A DNA stretch of 64,000 nucleotides from Bacillus sp. 2B10 (GCA_003946805.1 RPSH01000014.1:26922-90921), one strand, 5' to 3'. Positions 42,642 through 52,543 are shown, numbered from the stretch's first letter. Notes: a model not told the origin generated them from the letters alone. Program-made: numbers and translations.

Positions 42642-43985
42642 ATGACCAAGATCGCACGACGCACCTTTCTCGGCACGTCCGCCATGCTGGCGGGCTGCAC
42701 CATGGCCGCACCCGTCGCGCGGACCTCCGGCGGCGGCGCGCCCGGCGGCTTCGTGCGGCGCGACGGGCAGCGGCTGATGGTCGGGAACGAGCCCTATCGC
42801 TTCGTCGGCGCCAACATCTGGTACGCCGCCTATCTCGGCGCCGATGCCGCCTATGGCGACCGCGCACGGCTGGCGCGCGAGCTCGACGCGCTGGCCGCGA
42901 TGGGCGTCACCAACCTGCGCGTGCTGGCCTCTGCCGAGGAAGGACCGCTCAGGAACTCGATCAAGCCGGGGTTCCGGGGCCCTAGCACCGACTATAACCA
43001 GACGCTGCTCGCCGGGCTCGACTATGCGCTGGCCGAAATGGCGAAGCGCGGCATGCGCGCGGTGCTGTACCTGACCAATTTCTGGGAATGGTCGGGCGGC
43101 ATGATGACGTATCTGTCGTACGTCAACGGCGGCAACTACCTGAACATGAACGATCCCGCCCATCCGTGGCCGGAATTCGCGAACTTCAACGCCCAATTCT
43201 ACGGCAACGAACGGGCGATGGGGCTGTACCGCGACTGGATCCGCGCCGTCGTCGGCCGCACCAACGGCGTGACCGGCACGCGCTATGCCGACGATCCGAC
43301 GATCATGGCGTGGCAGCTGTCGAACGAACCGCGCCCGTCGGGCGATGCGGCGCATGCCAACCTGCCGCAATTCTACGCCTGGGTCCGCAGCAGCGCGCAA
43401 CTCATCAAGTCGCTGGCCCCGCGCCAGCTGGTATCGACCGGCAGCGAGGGGCTGAAGGGCGGGTTGGAGCGCGCCGACATCGTGCTGGCCGAACATGCCG
43501 TGCCCGAGATCGATTACCTGACGGTGCACATCTGGCCCAACAACTGGGAATGGGTGAAGCAGACCGACCTCGCCAACACCGCCGCACGCGGCGAGGCGCT
43601 GACCGACAAGTACATCGCCGACCACATCGCCTTGGCCAAGCAATTGGACAAGCCGATGGTGATCGAGGAATTCGGCTATCCGCGCGACGGCGGCAGCAAC
43701 GATCCGGCGGTGGCGACGACCTACAAAGATCGCTTCTACGGCCGGATCTATACCGCGGCGCTCCGCAACATGACCGAGGGCGGGCCGATCGTCGGTACCA
43801 ATTTCTGGGCATGGAACGGCGAGGCGCGGGCCGCCCATCCCGACTATCGGTTCAAGGACGGCGACCGGCAATATATGGGCGATCCGCCCCACGAGCCCCA
43901 GGGCTGGTACGGCATCTTCACCGGCGACACGACGATCCGACTGGTGGCGGACCACGCCGCCGCGATCGCCCGCCTGCCGAAGTAA
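42642..43985 (+). CDS. Endo-beta-1,4-mannanase, GH5 (GH5_7-like), lipoprotein
   Basis: This 447-residue enzyme hydrolyses internal beta-1,4-mannosidic bonds. The N-terminus combines a twin-arginine-like RRTFLG with a lipobox LAGC (Cys19), so it is probably an anchored lipoprotein. GH5 features are RFVGANIWYAAYLG, GVTNLRVLASAEE, the acid/base E229 in AWQLSNEPRP, DYLTVHIWPNNW and the nucleophile E343 in VIEEFGYPRDG. These are the arrangements of bacterial and plant GH5_7 mannanases. It has its own promoter region (AT-rich, 42530-42560, with TTGACA at 42556). It follows the receptor on the same strand. Confidence 0.92.
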   Translation: MTKIARRTFLGTSAMLAGCTMAAPVARTSGGGAPGGFVRRDGQRLMVGNEPYRFVGANIWYAAYLGADAAYGDRARLARELDALAAMGVTNLRVLASAEEGPLRNSIKPGFRGPSTDYNQTLLAGLDYALAEMAKRGMRAVLYLTNFWEWSGGMMTYLSYVNGGNYLNMNDPAHPWPEFANFNAQFYGNERAMGLYRDWIRAVVGRTNGVTGTRYADDPTIMAWQLSNEPRPSGDAAHANLPQFYAWVRSSAQLIKSLAPRQLVSTGSEGLKGGLERADIVLAEHAVPEIDYLTVHIWPNNWEWVKQTDLANTAARGEALTDKYIADHIALAKQLDKPMVIEEFGYPRDGGSNDPAVATTYKDRFYGRIYTAALRNMTEGGPIVGTNFWAWNGEARAAHPDYRFKDGDRQYMGDPPHEPQGWYGIFTGDTTIRLVADHAAAIARLPK

Positions 43986-43991
43986 CCGGGT

Positions 43992-45581
43992 TCAGCGCGG
44001 GGTGCCCGCCAGCCCCGGCGCCACCGCCGCCTGCGGCAGATAGCGCGGCGCCACCCGCGCCTGCGCGCGCTGTTCATAGGCATAGCCCGCCGACAACACC
44101 CGGGCGTCGGCGTTCGCGGTGCCGATGAACGACAGCCCGACCGGCAACCCCTGCATCAGCCCCATCGGGACGGTCAGGTGCGGATAGCCCGCGACCGCCG
44201 GCAGCGTCGATGCTGACGGCCCGCCATATTGGTCGCCATAGACCGGATCGCTGAGCCACGCCGCGCCATAGGTCGGCGTGACCAGCAGCTCCGCCTTAGC
44301 CGTCGCCAGCATCGCATCGATCCCGTCGCGCCCCGCCAGCCGCAGCGAGGTCGCGCGCGCGGCACGATAGACGGGATCGTCCAGCCCCCTGGTCCGTACC
44401 GCCTGTTCGAACAGTTCCTGCGCGAAGAACGGCATTTCCGCCGCCGCGTTCCGGCGGTTGAAGGCGATGACCTGCGCCAGCGTCCGCGTCTTCACCGCCG
44501 GGGGCGTGGTCGCGAGATAGGCGTCGAGATCGGCCTTCAGCTCGGTCCTGAGCACGGTCAGCTCCGCCTCGCCCAGCCCGTCGAGCCCGGGCATCTTCAC
44601 CTCGACCAGCGTCGCCCCGGCCGCGCGCAGCACCGCCAGCGCCGCGTCGAACCGCTCGGCGAGCATTGCGGGCATATCGTCCGGGCGGACGACGCCGATG
44701 CGCCTGCCCGCCAGCGCCGTCGCCGACAGGCCCGCGGCATAATCGCGCGGGACCGTGAGCGCGGTCGCCGCATCGGTCGGGTCCGGCACGGCCATCGCGG
44801 ACAGCAGCAACGCGGCATCGCGGACCGATCGCGCCATCGGCCCCGGCGTGTCCTGGCTATGGCTGATCGGCACGATCCGGCTGCGGCTGATGAGGCCCAG
44901 CGTCGGCCTGAACCCGACCAGCCCGTTGATCGACGACGGGCATACCACCGATCCGTCGGTCTCGGTCCCGACCGCGACGGCGGCGAGGCTGGCGGCGATC
45001 GCCGCACCCGATCCCGACGACGATCCGCAGGCGGTGCGGTCGAGCGCATAGGGGTTGCGCACCAGCCCGCCGACCGCGCTCCACCCGCTCATCGACCGGG
45101 TCGATCGGATGTTCGCCCATTCGGACAGGTTGGTCTTGCCGAGGATCACCGCCCCCGCCCGGCGCAGCGCGGCGACCAGCGGCGCATCGCGGCCGGTGAC
45201 ATTGTCCCTGAGCGCGAGGCTGCCGGCCGTCGTCGCCATGCGGTCGGCGGTCTCGATATTGTCCTTGATGAGCACCGGGACGCCGTGCAGCGGCCCCCGC
45301 ACCCGTCCGGCGCGGCGTTCGTCGTCCAGCGCCCTGGCCTGCGCCAGTGCATCGGGGTTGAGCGCGATGACGCTGCGCAGCGTCGGCCCCTGCCGATCCA
45401 TCGCGGCGATCCGGGCGAGATAGGCGCGGGTGACGGCGACGCTGCTCGTCGCGCCGCTGCGCAGCGCTTCCTGCAACCGGTCGACCGACACTTCCTCGAC
45501 CGCATCGCCGCGCGGTTGCGCCGCCACCGGCATCGCGATCGACAGCATCGCCGCCATGCCCAGAAGTCCGTGCCAGCGCAT
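43992..45581 (-). CDS. Amidase signature family enzyme, exported
   Basis: This 529-residue amidase has a signal peptide (residues 1-22, ending PVAAQ). The Ser-cisSer-Lys triad is K106 (VLIKDNIETA), S189 (ACGSSSGSG) and S211 (GTETDGSVV). The C-terminal domain ends VLSAGYAYEQRAQAR. Exported amidases of this type act on varied amides or aryl esters and the substrate cannot be read from the sequence. It is convergent with the mannanase with a 6-base gap and may not belong to the glycan pathway. The start at 45581 begins MRWHGLLGM. Confidence 0.92.
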   Translation of the reverse strand: MRWHGLLGMAAMLSIAMPVAAQPRGDAVEEVSVDRLQEALRSGATSSVAVTRAYLARIAAMDRQGPTLRSVIALNPDALAQARALDDERRAGRVRGPLHGVPVLIKDNIETADRMATTAGSLALRDNVTGRDAPLVAALRRAGAVILGKTNLSEWANIRSTRSMSGWSAVGGLVRNPYALDRTACGSSSGSGAAIAASLAAVAVGTETDGSVVCPSSINGLVGFRPTLGLISRSRIVPISHSQDTPGPMARSVRDAALLLSAMAVPDPTDAATALTVPRDYAAGLSATALAGRRIGVVRPDDMPAMLAERFDAALAVLRAAGATLVEVKMPGLDGLGEAELTVLRTELKADLDAYLATTPPAVKTRTLAQVIAFNRRNAAAEMPFFAQELFEQAVRTRGLDDPVYRAARATSLRLAGRDGIDAMLATAKAELLVTPTYGAAWLSDPVYGDQYGGPSASTLPAVAGYPHLTVPMGLMQGLPVGLSFIGTANADARVLSAGYAYEQRAQARVAPRYLPQAAVAPGLAGTPR

Positions 45582-45662
45582 GTCCGTGTCCCCCGTGATC
45601 GTCGCGCCGAAGCTAGCGCACCCCGCGGACGGCGCAATGGCGGAAACGGACGCAACCCAACG

Positions 45663-45699
45663 CAAAAACCCCGCCGACCCAATGGGTTGGCGGGGTTCT
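45663..45699 (-). terminator. Terminator downstream of tRNA-Val
   Basis: On the minus strand, AACCCCGCCAACCC / GGGTCGGCGGGGTT forms a stem-loop, then TTTTT. It begins 4 bases past the tRNA 3' end. Confidence 0.85.
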
Positions 45700-45702
45700 A
45701 GA

Positions 45703-45777
45703 TGGTGGGCGCGGCAAGGATTGAACTTGCGACCCCTGCGATGTCAACACAGTGCTCTACCACTGAGCTACGCGCCC
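45703..45777 (-). tRNA. tRNA-Val (anticodon GAC)
   Basis: The 75-base cloverleaf has acceptor GGGCGCG/CGCGCCC, anticodon loop TTGACAT (GAC), T-loop TTCAATC and encoded CCA. The anticodon stem contains one T-G pair. Confidence 0.96.
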
Positions 45778-45851
45778 GGCGCTGTCCTTCCGAAGAAGGG
45801 AGCGAAACCGGAGTGGCGCTGTTAGCGGCGACGATTTGCCCTGACAAGCCT

Positions 45852-46229
45852 TTAATTGCTGGTCGGGATTCTTTCTCCCTCGAACAGCCGGTCGACCTCC
45901 GCGACCAGCTCGCGCAGGTGGAACGGCTTCGACAGGATGCGCGCGTGCGGCACCTGCCGCCCGGCCTTCAGCGTCACCGCGGCGAAGCCGGTGATGAACA
46001 TCACGCGCAGGTCGGGCACCATCTCGCCCGCGCGCTGCGCCAGTTCGATGCCGTCCATTTCGGGCATGACGATATCGGTCAGCAACAGGTCGAAACGCTC
46101 GGTCCGCAGCAGCGGGATCGCCGCCGTTCCCCGGTCCACCGCACTGACGAAATAGCCGGCCCGCTCCAGAGCGCGCGTGAGATACTCGCGCATCACCTGG
46201 TCGTCCTCGGCCAGCAAGATTCTGAACAT
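45852..46229 (-). CDS. cpdR: CpdR-like single-domain response regulator
   Basis: This 125-residue receiver-only protein has acidic pocket D9/D10, phospho-acceptor D52 (LLTDIVMPEMDG), T80 (MFITGFAA) and K101 (LSKPFHLREL). In Caulobacter, unphosphorylated CpdR directs cell-cycle substrates to the ClpXP protease, and the CckA-ChpT relay phosphorylates it. The sequence begins MFRILLAEDDQVMREYLTRA, a close match to known CpdR proteins. It is divergent from N-formylglutamate amidohydrolase, a common neighbour. ATG at 46229; longer readings overlap the divergent promoter. Confidence 0.9.
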   Translation of the reverse strand: MFRILLAEDDQVMREYLTRALERAGYFVSAVDRGTAAIPLLRTERFDLLLTDIVMPEMDGIELAQRAGEMVPDLRVMFITGFAAVTLKAGRQVPHARILSKPFHLRELVAEVDRLFEGERIPTSN

Positions 46230-46330
46230 CCGACTCCCTTCGATGCCAGCCCCTTCGATATGCCGATGGTGGTTAAGATTTTCCAGTCGCACGCTCGACA
46301 AGCGCGACAGGGCGTGATCCTTTGCGACCG

Positions 46331-47197
46331 ATGGATGCCCCCCCGCCCCCGCCGTCGTTCCGGCGCATCGGCCCTGCCGTGCCGCGGTCCCCGCTGGTGG
46401 TGTCGGTGCCGCATGCCGGGCGCGACTATCCGGCGGCCATGCAGGAGTTGCTGACCGTCCCGCTCGCGCGGCTGACGGGTCTGGAGGATCGCTTCGTCGA
46501 TGCGGTCGCGGGCGGCGCGCTGGGCGAGGAGGTCATGATCGTGGCGACGCGGGCGCGCGGCTGGATCGACCTCAACCGGTCGCCGGTGCGCGACCGCGAT
46601 CCGCAGGTCGATGCCGGGGTCGAACCGCGTGCCTTTGCCGGCACCGCGTCGGACAAGGTGCGCAGCGGCATCGGGCTGATCCCCCGCCGGGCGGGCGGCG
46701 CCGACAATATGTGGCGGCGCAAGCTGACCGCCGCCGAGGTCGCCGAACGGATCGCGCGCGACCACGCACCCTACCACGCCGCCCTTGCTGCCGCCCTCGA
46801 AGCCGCACATGCCCGGTTCGGTACCGCGCTGCTGGTCGACCTGCATTCGATGCCACCGCTGCCCGGTGCCACGCCCGCGCGGATCGTGCTGGGCGATCGC
46901 TACGGCCACAGCTGTGCGGCGCGCTTCACCGATCTGGCGGCGCGGGTGCTGCGCGCCAGCGGCGTGACGCTGGCGGTCAATCATCCCTATGCCGGCGGCC
47001 ATATCCTGAACAGCCATGCCCGGCCCCGCGCGGGCATGCACGCCCTGCAGGTCGAGATCGATCGCACCCTGTATCTCGACGACGCGCTCGACCGGCCCGG
47101 ACCCGGGCTGGCGGCGACGGTCCGGATGGTCCGCGACCTGCTCGACGCGCTGAACGATGCCGTGATCGGTGACACGCGCCGCATCGCAGCGGAATAG
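46331..47197 (+). CDS. N-formylglutamate amidohydrolase family protein
   Basis: This 288-residue metal-dependent amidohydrolase of the HutG/FGase family cleaves N-formylglutamate to formate and glutamate. Conserved elements include VVSVPHAGRDYP near residues 24-35, GLEDRFVDAVAG, RARGWIDLNRSP and LLVDLHSMPPLPG. Late blocks are NHPYAGGHIL and ALQVEIDRTLYLD. No other hut genes are present, so the role may not be histidine degradation. The ATG at 46331 is preferred to a TTG nine bases upstream. Confidence 0.88.
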   Translation: MDAPPPPPSFRRIGPAVPRSPLVVSVPHAGRDYPAAMQELLTVPLARLTGLEDRFVDAVAGGALGEEVMIVATRARGWIDLNRSPVRDRDPQVDAGVEPRAFAGTASDKVRSGIGLIPRRAGGADNMWRRKLTAAEVAERIARDHAPYHAALAAALEAAHARFGTALLVDLHSMPPLPGATPARIVLGDRYGHSCAARFTDLAARVLRASGVTLAVNHPYAGGHILNSHARPRAGMHALQVEIDRTLYLDDALDRPGPGLAATVRMVRDLLDALNDAVIGDTRRIAAE

Positions 47198-47384
47198 AGC
47201 GGTTTTCGACCGGATCGAGCCGTCGTCACGGCGGCGATTTCGGTTGGGGCCGAGGCGCGGGGAGCGGAGCGATGCCAAGGCATCGCGACCGAAGGGCAAC
47301 ACGGCCCCGGATCGAAAGCGCCCCGCCGCGCCGGCGGTCGCCCGCAGGGCGATGACGAAGGTTCAACCCCGTCGAAAACCGCTC
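47198..47384. repeat. Palindromic element with AGCGGTTTTCGAC ends
   Basis: AGCGGTTTTCGAC (from 47198) is the exact complement of GTCGAAAACCGCT (47371-47383). The left end begins directly after the amidohydrolase stop codon. No gene is seen inside; GC-rich inner arms include GATGCCAAGGCATC. Confidence 0.65.
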
Positions 47385-47394
47385 CCGGCCCCAG

Positions 47395-47498
47395 AAAAAA
47401 GCCACCCCGTGCGGATCGCACGGAGTGGCCAAGGTTCAGGGAGGAGGCGCGTGAAACGCGCCACACGGTCCAACGAAAGGGGGGACATCGAACCGTGT
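47395..47498 (-). ncRNA. Candidate trans-acting small RNA (about 104 nt) with anti-Shine-Dalgarno motif
   Basis: Read on the minus strand, this stretch folds into three consecutive hairpins. The first is ACACGGTTC/GGACCGTGT (47463-47498) with loop CCCCCCTTTC. The second is GGCGCGT-TTC-ACGCGCC (47446-47462). A single-stranded CTCCTCCCTGAACC linker follows, then a Rho-independent terminator (47395-47430) ending in TTTTTT. In both long stems the only non-Watson-Crick pair is G-U on the minus strand but C-A on the plus strand, so the minus strand is the better RNA. A promoter lies just upstream. C-rich loops of this sort mark alphaproteobacterial regulatory RNAs. It has no coding potential. Confidence 0.7.
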
Positions 47499-47504
47499 AA
47501 CCAT

Positions 47505-47533
47505 GATTTAGGGTGGGGGTCGAAGCCGTTCAA
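47505..47533 (-). promoter_or_regulatory. Promoter of the candidate small RNA
   Basis: TTGAAC (47528-47533) and TAAATC (47505-47510) are separated by 17 bp. The predicted start, seven bases beyond the -10, is the A at 47498, exactly the first base of hairpin 1. Confidence 0.6.
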
Positions 47534-47576
47534 GACCCATTTTTGCAATTGACCGTGACTTTGTCGCAACGGCGTA

Positions 47577-48110
47577 TCAGCGCGTCGTCCGGCGGCCCGG
47601 CACCATGCGCAACAGCACCCCGTCGCGCAGCAGGAAATGATGCCGCAGCGCGGCGGCGACGTGCAGCGCGACCAGTCCCGCCATCGCGAACCCGACCACT
47701 TCGTGCGCCTCGTGCCCCAGGTCCGCCACCGCGGGCGGGATCGGCAGATAGGGGATCGGGAACAGCCCGAACCATTCGAGCGGACGGCGCGTGGCGCCCG
47801 ATACCATCGCCCAGCCGCTGAGCGGCACGATCAGCAACAGCGCGTAGAACAGCAGATGCGTCGCCGTGGCGACCATGCGTTCCCATGCGGGAATCCCGGC
47901 CGGCAGCAGCGGCGGCGCATGACCGATCCGCCAGCCGATCCGGCCCAGCGTCAGGACGAGGACGGTGATGCCGATCGCCTTGTGCGCCGCCATCGACCCG
48001 CCAACCAGGCCGATCCACAGATTGACCAGCACGAACGCCGCGATCGTCCAGTGGAACAGGATCGCACCGCGCGAATAACGCTGGGTGTGGACCGGCCGGG
48101 CGGCGGTCAT
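47577..48110 (-). CDS. Cytochrome b561 family protein
   Basis: This 177-residue inner-membrane dihaem cytochrome b561 has four main helices. Haem-ligand histidines are in AILFHWTIAAFVL near residue 20, GGSMAAHKAIGI near 43, LGHEAHEVVGFAMAGLVALHVAAALRHH near 130-157. Such proteins move electrons from ubiquinol, for example to oxygen or superoxide. Its start follows the SapC stop by one base, so they are probably co-transcribed. A terminator at 47395 belongs to a separate small-RNA transcript but could also stop this one. Confidence 0.88.
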   Translation of the reverse strand: MTAARPVHTQRYSRGAILFHWTIAAFVLVNLWIGLVGGSMAAHKAIGITVLVLTLGRIGWRIGHAPPLLPAGIPAWERMVATATHLLFYALLLIVPLSGWAMVSGATRRPLEWFGLFPIPYLPIPPAVADLGHEAHEVVGFAMAGLVALHVAAALRHHFLLRDGVLLRMVPGRRTTR

Positions 48111-48111
48111 G

Positions 48112-48897
48112 TCAGAAGGTCGGGACCGCGACGGGCTGCGGCTGGACCTTGCCCTGCTGCATCTGCCGCGCGAACACGTCGCGCATCAGCGACAGCGAGA
48201 ACAGGTGCGCGAAGATCAGCGGCAGCATGCCCGACTGCTGCATCTTGCGCAGCTGGTCGCCGCGGAGCTCGTTCAGCTTCTCCTCGGACACCATCTGGAA
48301 CCCGCGATAGACGAACGGCTGGTCGTTGCCTTCCTGCTGGATGGCGACTTCGCCGTCCATCAGCAGGCCCAGGTCCTTGATCTCCTTCATGAACATGCCG
48401 GTGCGCTGCCCGGCCTGCTCGAACTGCTCGTTGAAGGCGAGAATCTGCTTGGTCACTTCGCTCGGCTGGTCGCCGTCGAACAGCGCTTCGCCGTCTTCGA
48501 AAGGGCCGATGACCTCCGACGTCGGGTCGAAGCACAGCGACAGATCCTCCGAATCGGGGCGCAGCCGGGCGAGGAGATACGGATAGCGACGGATATAGGC
48601 CGGGATGTAGAGTTCCGGATCGATCAGCCGGCCGTCGTCGTCGAGGAAGGTGTTGGCACCTTCGTTCAGCCCCATCAGTGCCAGCGGCACGGGATCGTCG
48701 CCGACCGAGAACACGATCGGCATGCGCCGCTGCACCAGCGGGAATTCCTCGACGGTGACGGGGATCGCATGCTGCCCGGTCAGGAACGGCGCACGATCGG
48801 TCGCGCGGACCTTCCAGTTCGCATGCGTCTGGCTCGAAAGCGGTTCGAGCTGGTTGTAGAACAGCGGAAGCGATTGATTTTGCGGCGCGCTGGCCAT
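48112..48897 (-). CDS. SapC family protein
   Basis: This 261-residue soluble protein with no signal peptide has the SapC pattern: LPLFYNQLEPLSSQTHANWKV at the N-terminus, then PVTVEEFPLVQRRMPIVFS, ELYIPAYIRRYPYLLAR and a FEDGEALFDGD acidic segment. SapC genes repeatedly accompany TonB-dependent receptors, cupin/JmjC and halogenase-like genes in Caulobacter-type clusters; the biochemical role is unknown. Here it is on the same strand as the halogenases but about 10 kb away from them, paired with cytochrome b561. Confidence 0.9.
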   Translation of the reverse strand: MASAPQNQSLPLFYNQLEPLSSQTHANWKVRATDRAPFLTGQHAIPVTVEEFPLVQRRMPIVFSVGDDPVPLALMGLNEGANTFLDDDGRLIDPELYIPAYIRRYPYLLARLRPDSEDLSLCFDPTSEVIGPFEDGEALFDGDQPSEVTKQILAFNEQFEQAGQRTGMFMKEIKDLGLLMDGEVAIQQEGNDQPFVYRGFQMVSEEKLNELRGDQLRKMQQSGMLPLIFAHLFSLSLMRDVFARQMQQGKVQPQPVAVPTF

Positions 48898-48977
48898 TTC
48901 AGGGTCTCCAGATACTCATTTCGGCCCGGCCAAACCTTGCCGGACGGCCGCCCCCCCGGGCGAACCTCGAGCGATGT

Positions 48978-50420
48978 CTATGGATTGGCGCTGCGGGGTG
49001 CAAGCGATACGAGCTTGCCCGGGTTGAACAGTCCCAGCGGGTCGAGCCCCGCCTTCACCCCGCGCAGCGCCGCCAGCCGGGCGGGCGGGCCCAGCCGTTC
49101 GAGCTCGCCCAGCTTCATCTGGCCAATGCCGTGTTCTGCGGAGATCGATCCGCCCGCCGCCGCCACGGCATCATGGACGAAGCGGGTGATGCCCGGCGCC
49201 TCCTGCGCATACCAGCGCGCCGGGTCGGCACCGGCCGGTGCGCGGACATGGAAATGGACGTTGCCGTCGCCCAGATGGCCGAAGGCCGTGGCATGGGTGC
49301 CGGGGAACTGCGCCTCGGCCGCCGCCGCCGCCTGCGTCATGAAGCGCGGCATCGCATCCACCGGCACCGAAATGTCGTGCTGCACCGCCGGCCCGGTCGA
49401 CTTCTCCGCCGCCGACAGCGTGTCGCGCAGCCGCCAGAACGCCTCGGCCTGCGCCTCGCTCGCCGCCAGTACGGCGTCGGCGATCCGGCCCGCCGCGACG
49501 CCCTCGCCCAGCAACTCCTCCAGCAGTGTTGCCGGCGGGGATTCGCCGGGTGCCGCCACCGCCTCGATCAGCAGATGCCACGGATGGTCGCCCGACAGCG
49601 GCGTGCGGGCACCGGGCCGATGCGCCACCGCCAGCGCCAGCGTGTCGGCGGGGATGATCTCGAAACTCTCGATCCGGTCGGTCGCCGCCTGCATCGCGCG
49701 CAGCAGGTCGAGGCCCGCCTGCGGATCGGCGATGCCCGCCCATGCCACCGCACGCTCGGCGATGGCGGGCACCAGCCTGAGCGTCGCGGCGGTAACGATG
49801 CCCAGCGTCCCCTCCGCCCCCACCAGCAGCTGCGTCAGGTCGTAGCCGCGATTGTCCTTGGGCAGGACGTTCAGCCCGTCATGCACCGACCCGTCGGGCA
49901 GCACCGCCTCGATCCCCAGCACCAGCCGCCGCATATTGCCCCAGCGCAGCACCTGCGTGCCGCCCGCGTTGGTCGACACCAGCCCGCCGATCGTCGCGCT
50001 GCCCCGCGCGCCCAGCGTCAGCGGGAAGCGCTGCCCGTGCTGCGCCGCCGCCTCGTGCAAATGCTGCAGGATGACGCCGGCCCCGGCCACCGCCTGCCCC
50101 CCGTCCAGCCGGCGGATGCGGTCCATCCGCCGCAGCGACAGCAGCACCGCCGATCCGTCCGCAGGTGGCGTCGCGCCGCCGACCATCGACGTGTTGCCCC
50201 CCTGCGGCACGATCGCCACGCCATGCCGCGCCGCCAGCATCACCAGCGCCGCGACCTGCGCGGTGTCGGCCGGCTCGAACAGCGCCGCGCTGGCCCCGTG
50301 ATAGCGCCCGCGCCAGTCGGTCAGCCACGGCGCGATCCGGTCGGCATCGGTGGTGGCGATCCGGTCGCCCCATGCCCGGCGGGCATCGGCGACCATGGCG
50401 GCGACGGGGGGCAACATCAT
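48978..50420 (-). CDS. FAD-binding oxidoreductase (GlcD/D-2-hydroxyacid dehydrogenase type)
   Basis: This is a 480-residue flavoenzyme of the vanillyl-alcohol oxidase fold. The FAD-binding PCMH domain has VAIVPQGGNTSMVGGATPPADG (about 69-90), LTLGARGSATIGGLVSTNAGGT and LVGAEGTLGIVTAATLRLVP. The C-terminal substrate domain has FGHLGDGNVHFHVRAP and SISAEHGIGQMKLGEL. Homologues oxidise D-lactate, glycolate or D-2-hydroxyglutarate. The HxxxGxH-type metal/substrate motifs suit D-2-hydroxyacids, but the exact substrate is not fixed by sequence. It is divergent from a small secreted protein. Confidence 0.9.
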   Translation of the reverse strand: MMLPPVAAMVADARRAWGDRIATTDADRIAPWLTDWRGRYHGASAALFEPADTAQVAALVMLAARHGVAIVPQGGNTSMVGGATPPADGSAVLLSLRRMDRIRRLDGGQAVAGAGVILQHLHEAAAQHGQRFPLTLGARGSATIGGLVSTNAGGTQVLRWGNMRRLVLGIEAVLPDGSVHDGLNVLPKDNRGYDLTQLLVGAEGTLGIVTAATLRLVPAIAERAVAWAGIADPQAGLDLLRAMQAATDRIESFEIIPADTLALAVAHRPGARTPLSGDHPWHLLIEAVAAPGESPPATLLEELLGEGVAAGRIADAVLAASEAQAEAFWRLRDTLSAAEKSTGPAVQHDISVPVDAMPRFMTQAAAAAEAQFPGTHATAFGHLGDGNVHFHVRAPAGADPARWYAQEAPGITRFVHDAVAAAGGSISAEHGIGQMKLGELERLGPPARLAALRGVKAGLDPLGLFNPGKLVSLAPRSANP

Positions 50421-50496
50421 CCTTTGCGGTTAGCATCCCGCAACCCCTTGCCGCCAGTTCATCTGCGGTTAAATTCGGGCGAAGGATGATGACTGC

Positions 50497-50976
50497 GTGA
50501 CCGCCTTGCCGCTTTCCGCAACGACCATGGTGTTGCTCCTGCTCGCGCTGCCGGGCGCGGCGCAGCGGCGCGTGGCGGACTCCCCGGCGCCCGTCACCAC
50601 CGTACGCACCGAAGTCCGCGTCCAGCGCGTCATCATCCGCGTCCCCCGCGCGCCGTTCGCGCCCGTATCCTACAGCGCGCCGCGCGCGCTGCCGCCGATC
50701 CAGTGGGTCGAGAAGCGCACCGACCGCTGCCTGCCGGTACAGAGCCTTGCGGCGGTCAGCATCAGCCGCTCCGACAGCGTGGACCTGTTGCTCAACACCG
50801 GCGGGCGGGTGCGCGCGCGGCTGGCCGACGACTGCGCCGCGCTCGATTTCTATGGCGGCCTCTACATCAAGCCGAGCAGCGACGGGCGGATGTGCGCCTC
50901 GCGCGACGTGATCCGCTCGCGCTCGGGCGGGCAGTGCCGCATCGCCACGTTCCGGGCGCTCGTCCCCGCGCGGTAG
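50497..50976 (+). CDS. Secreted protein of unknown function
   Basis: This 159-residue protein starts with GTG at 50497 (GAAGGA ribosome site), with an alternative ATG at 50527. A signal peptide ends near residue 22 (LPGAAQ). The mature part has an Arg/Val-rich segment (TVRTEVRVQRVIIRVPR) and four cysteines around CLPVQSLAAV...DDCAALDFYGGLYI...MCASRDVI...GQCRI that may form two disulfides. The DFYGGLYIKPSSDG segment recurs in small sphingomonad exported proteins, though no family name can be given. Function unknown. Confidence 0.7.
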   Translation: MTALPLSATTMVLLLLALPGAAQRRVADSPAPVTTVRTEVRVQRVIIRVPRAPFAPVSYSAPRALPPIQWVEKRTDRCLPVQSLAAVSISRSDSVDLLLNTGGRVRARLADDCAALDFYGGLYIKPSSDGRMCASRDVIRSRSGGQCRIATFRALVPAR

Positions 50977-51108
50977 TTCGCTCCGCTTGCGCGGATGCGG
51001 TGCCGGCCCGCTCCCCCACGAAACCTTGACTTTTCGACGGTTTTTCGCAAGGGCCCATCCGATGTACCGGAGCGCGGACCTGTTGCGTTCCCCAGCCATG
51101 GAATCGCA

Positions 51109-52539
<1,431 letters not shown>

Positions 52540-52543
52540 CCCG

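Noticed and set aside
46193..47302. Minus-strand frame of 369 codons covering the N-formylglutamate amidohydrolase
   Set aside because: Antisense shadow. Its apparent C-terminus only reaches cpdR through a different frame.
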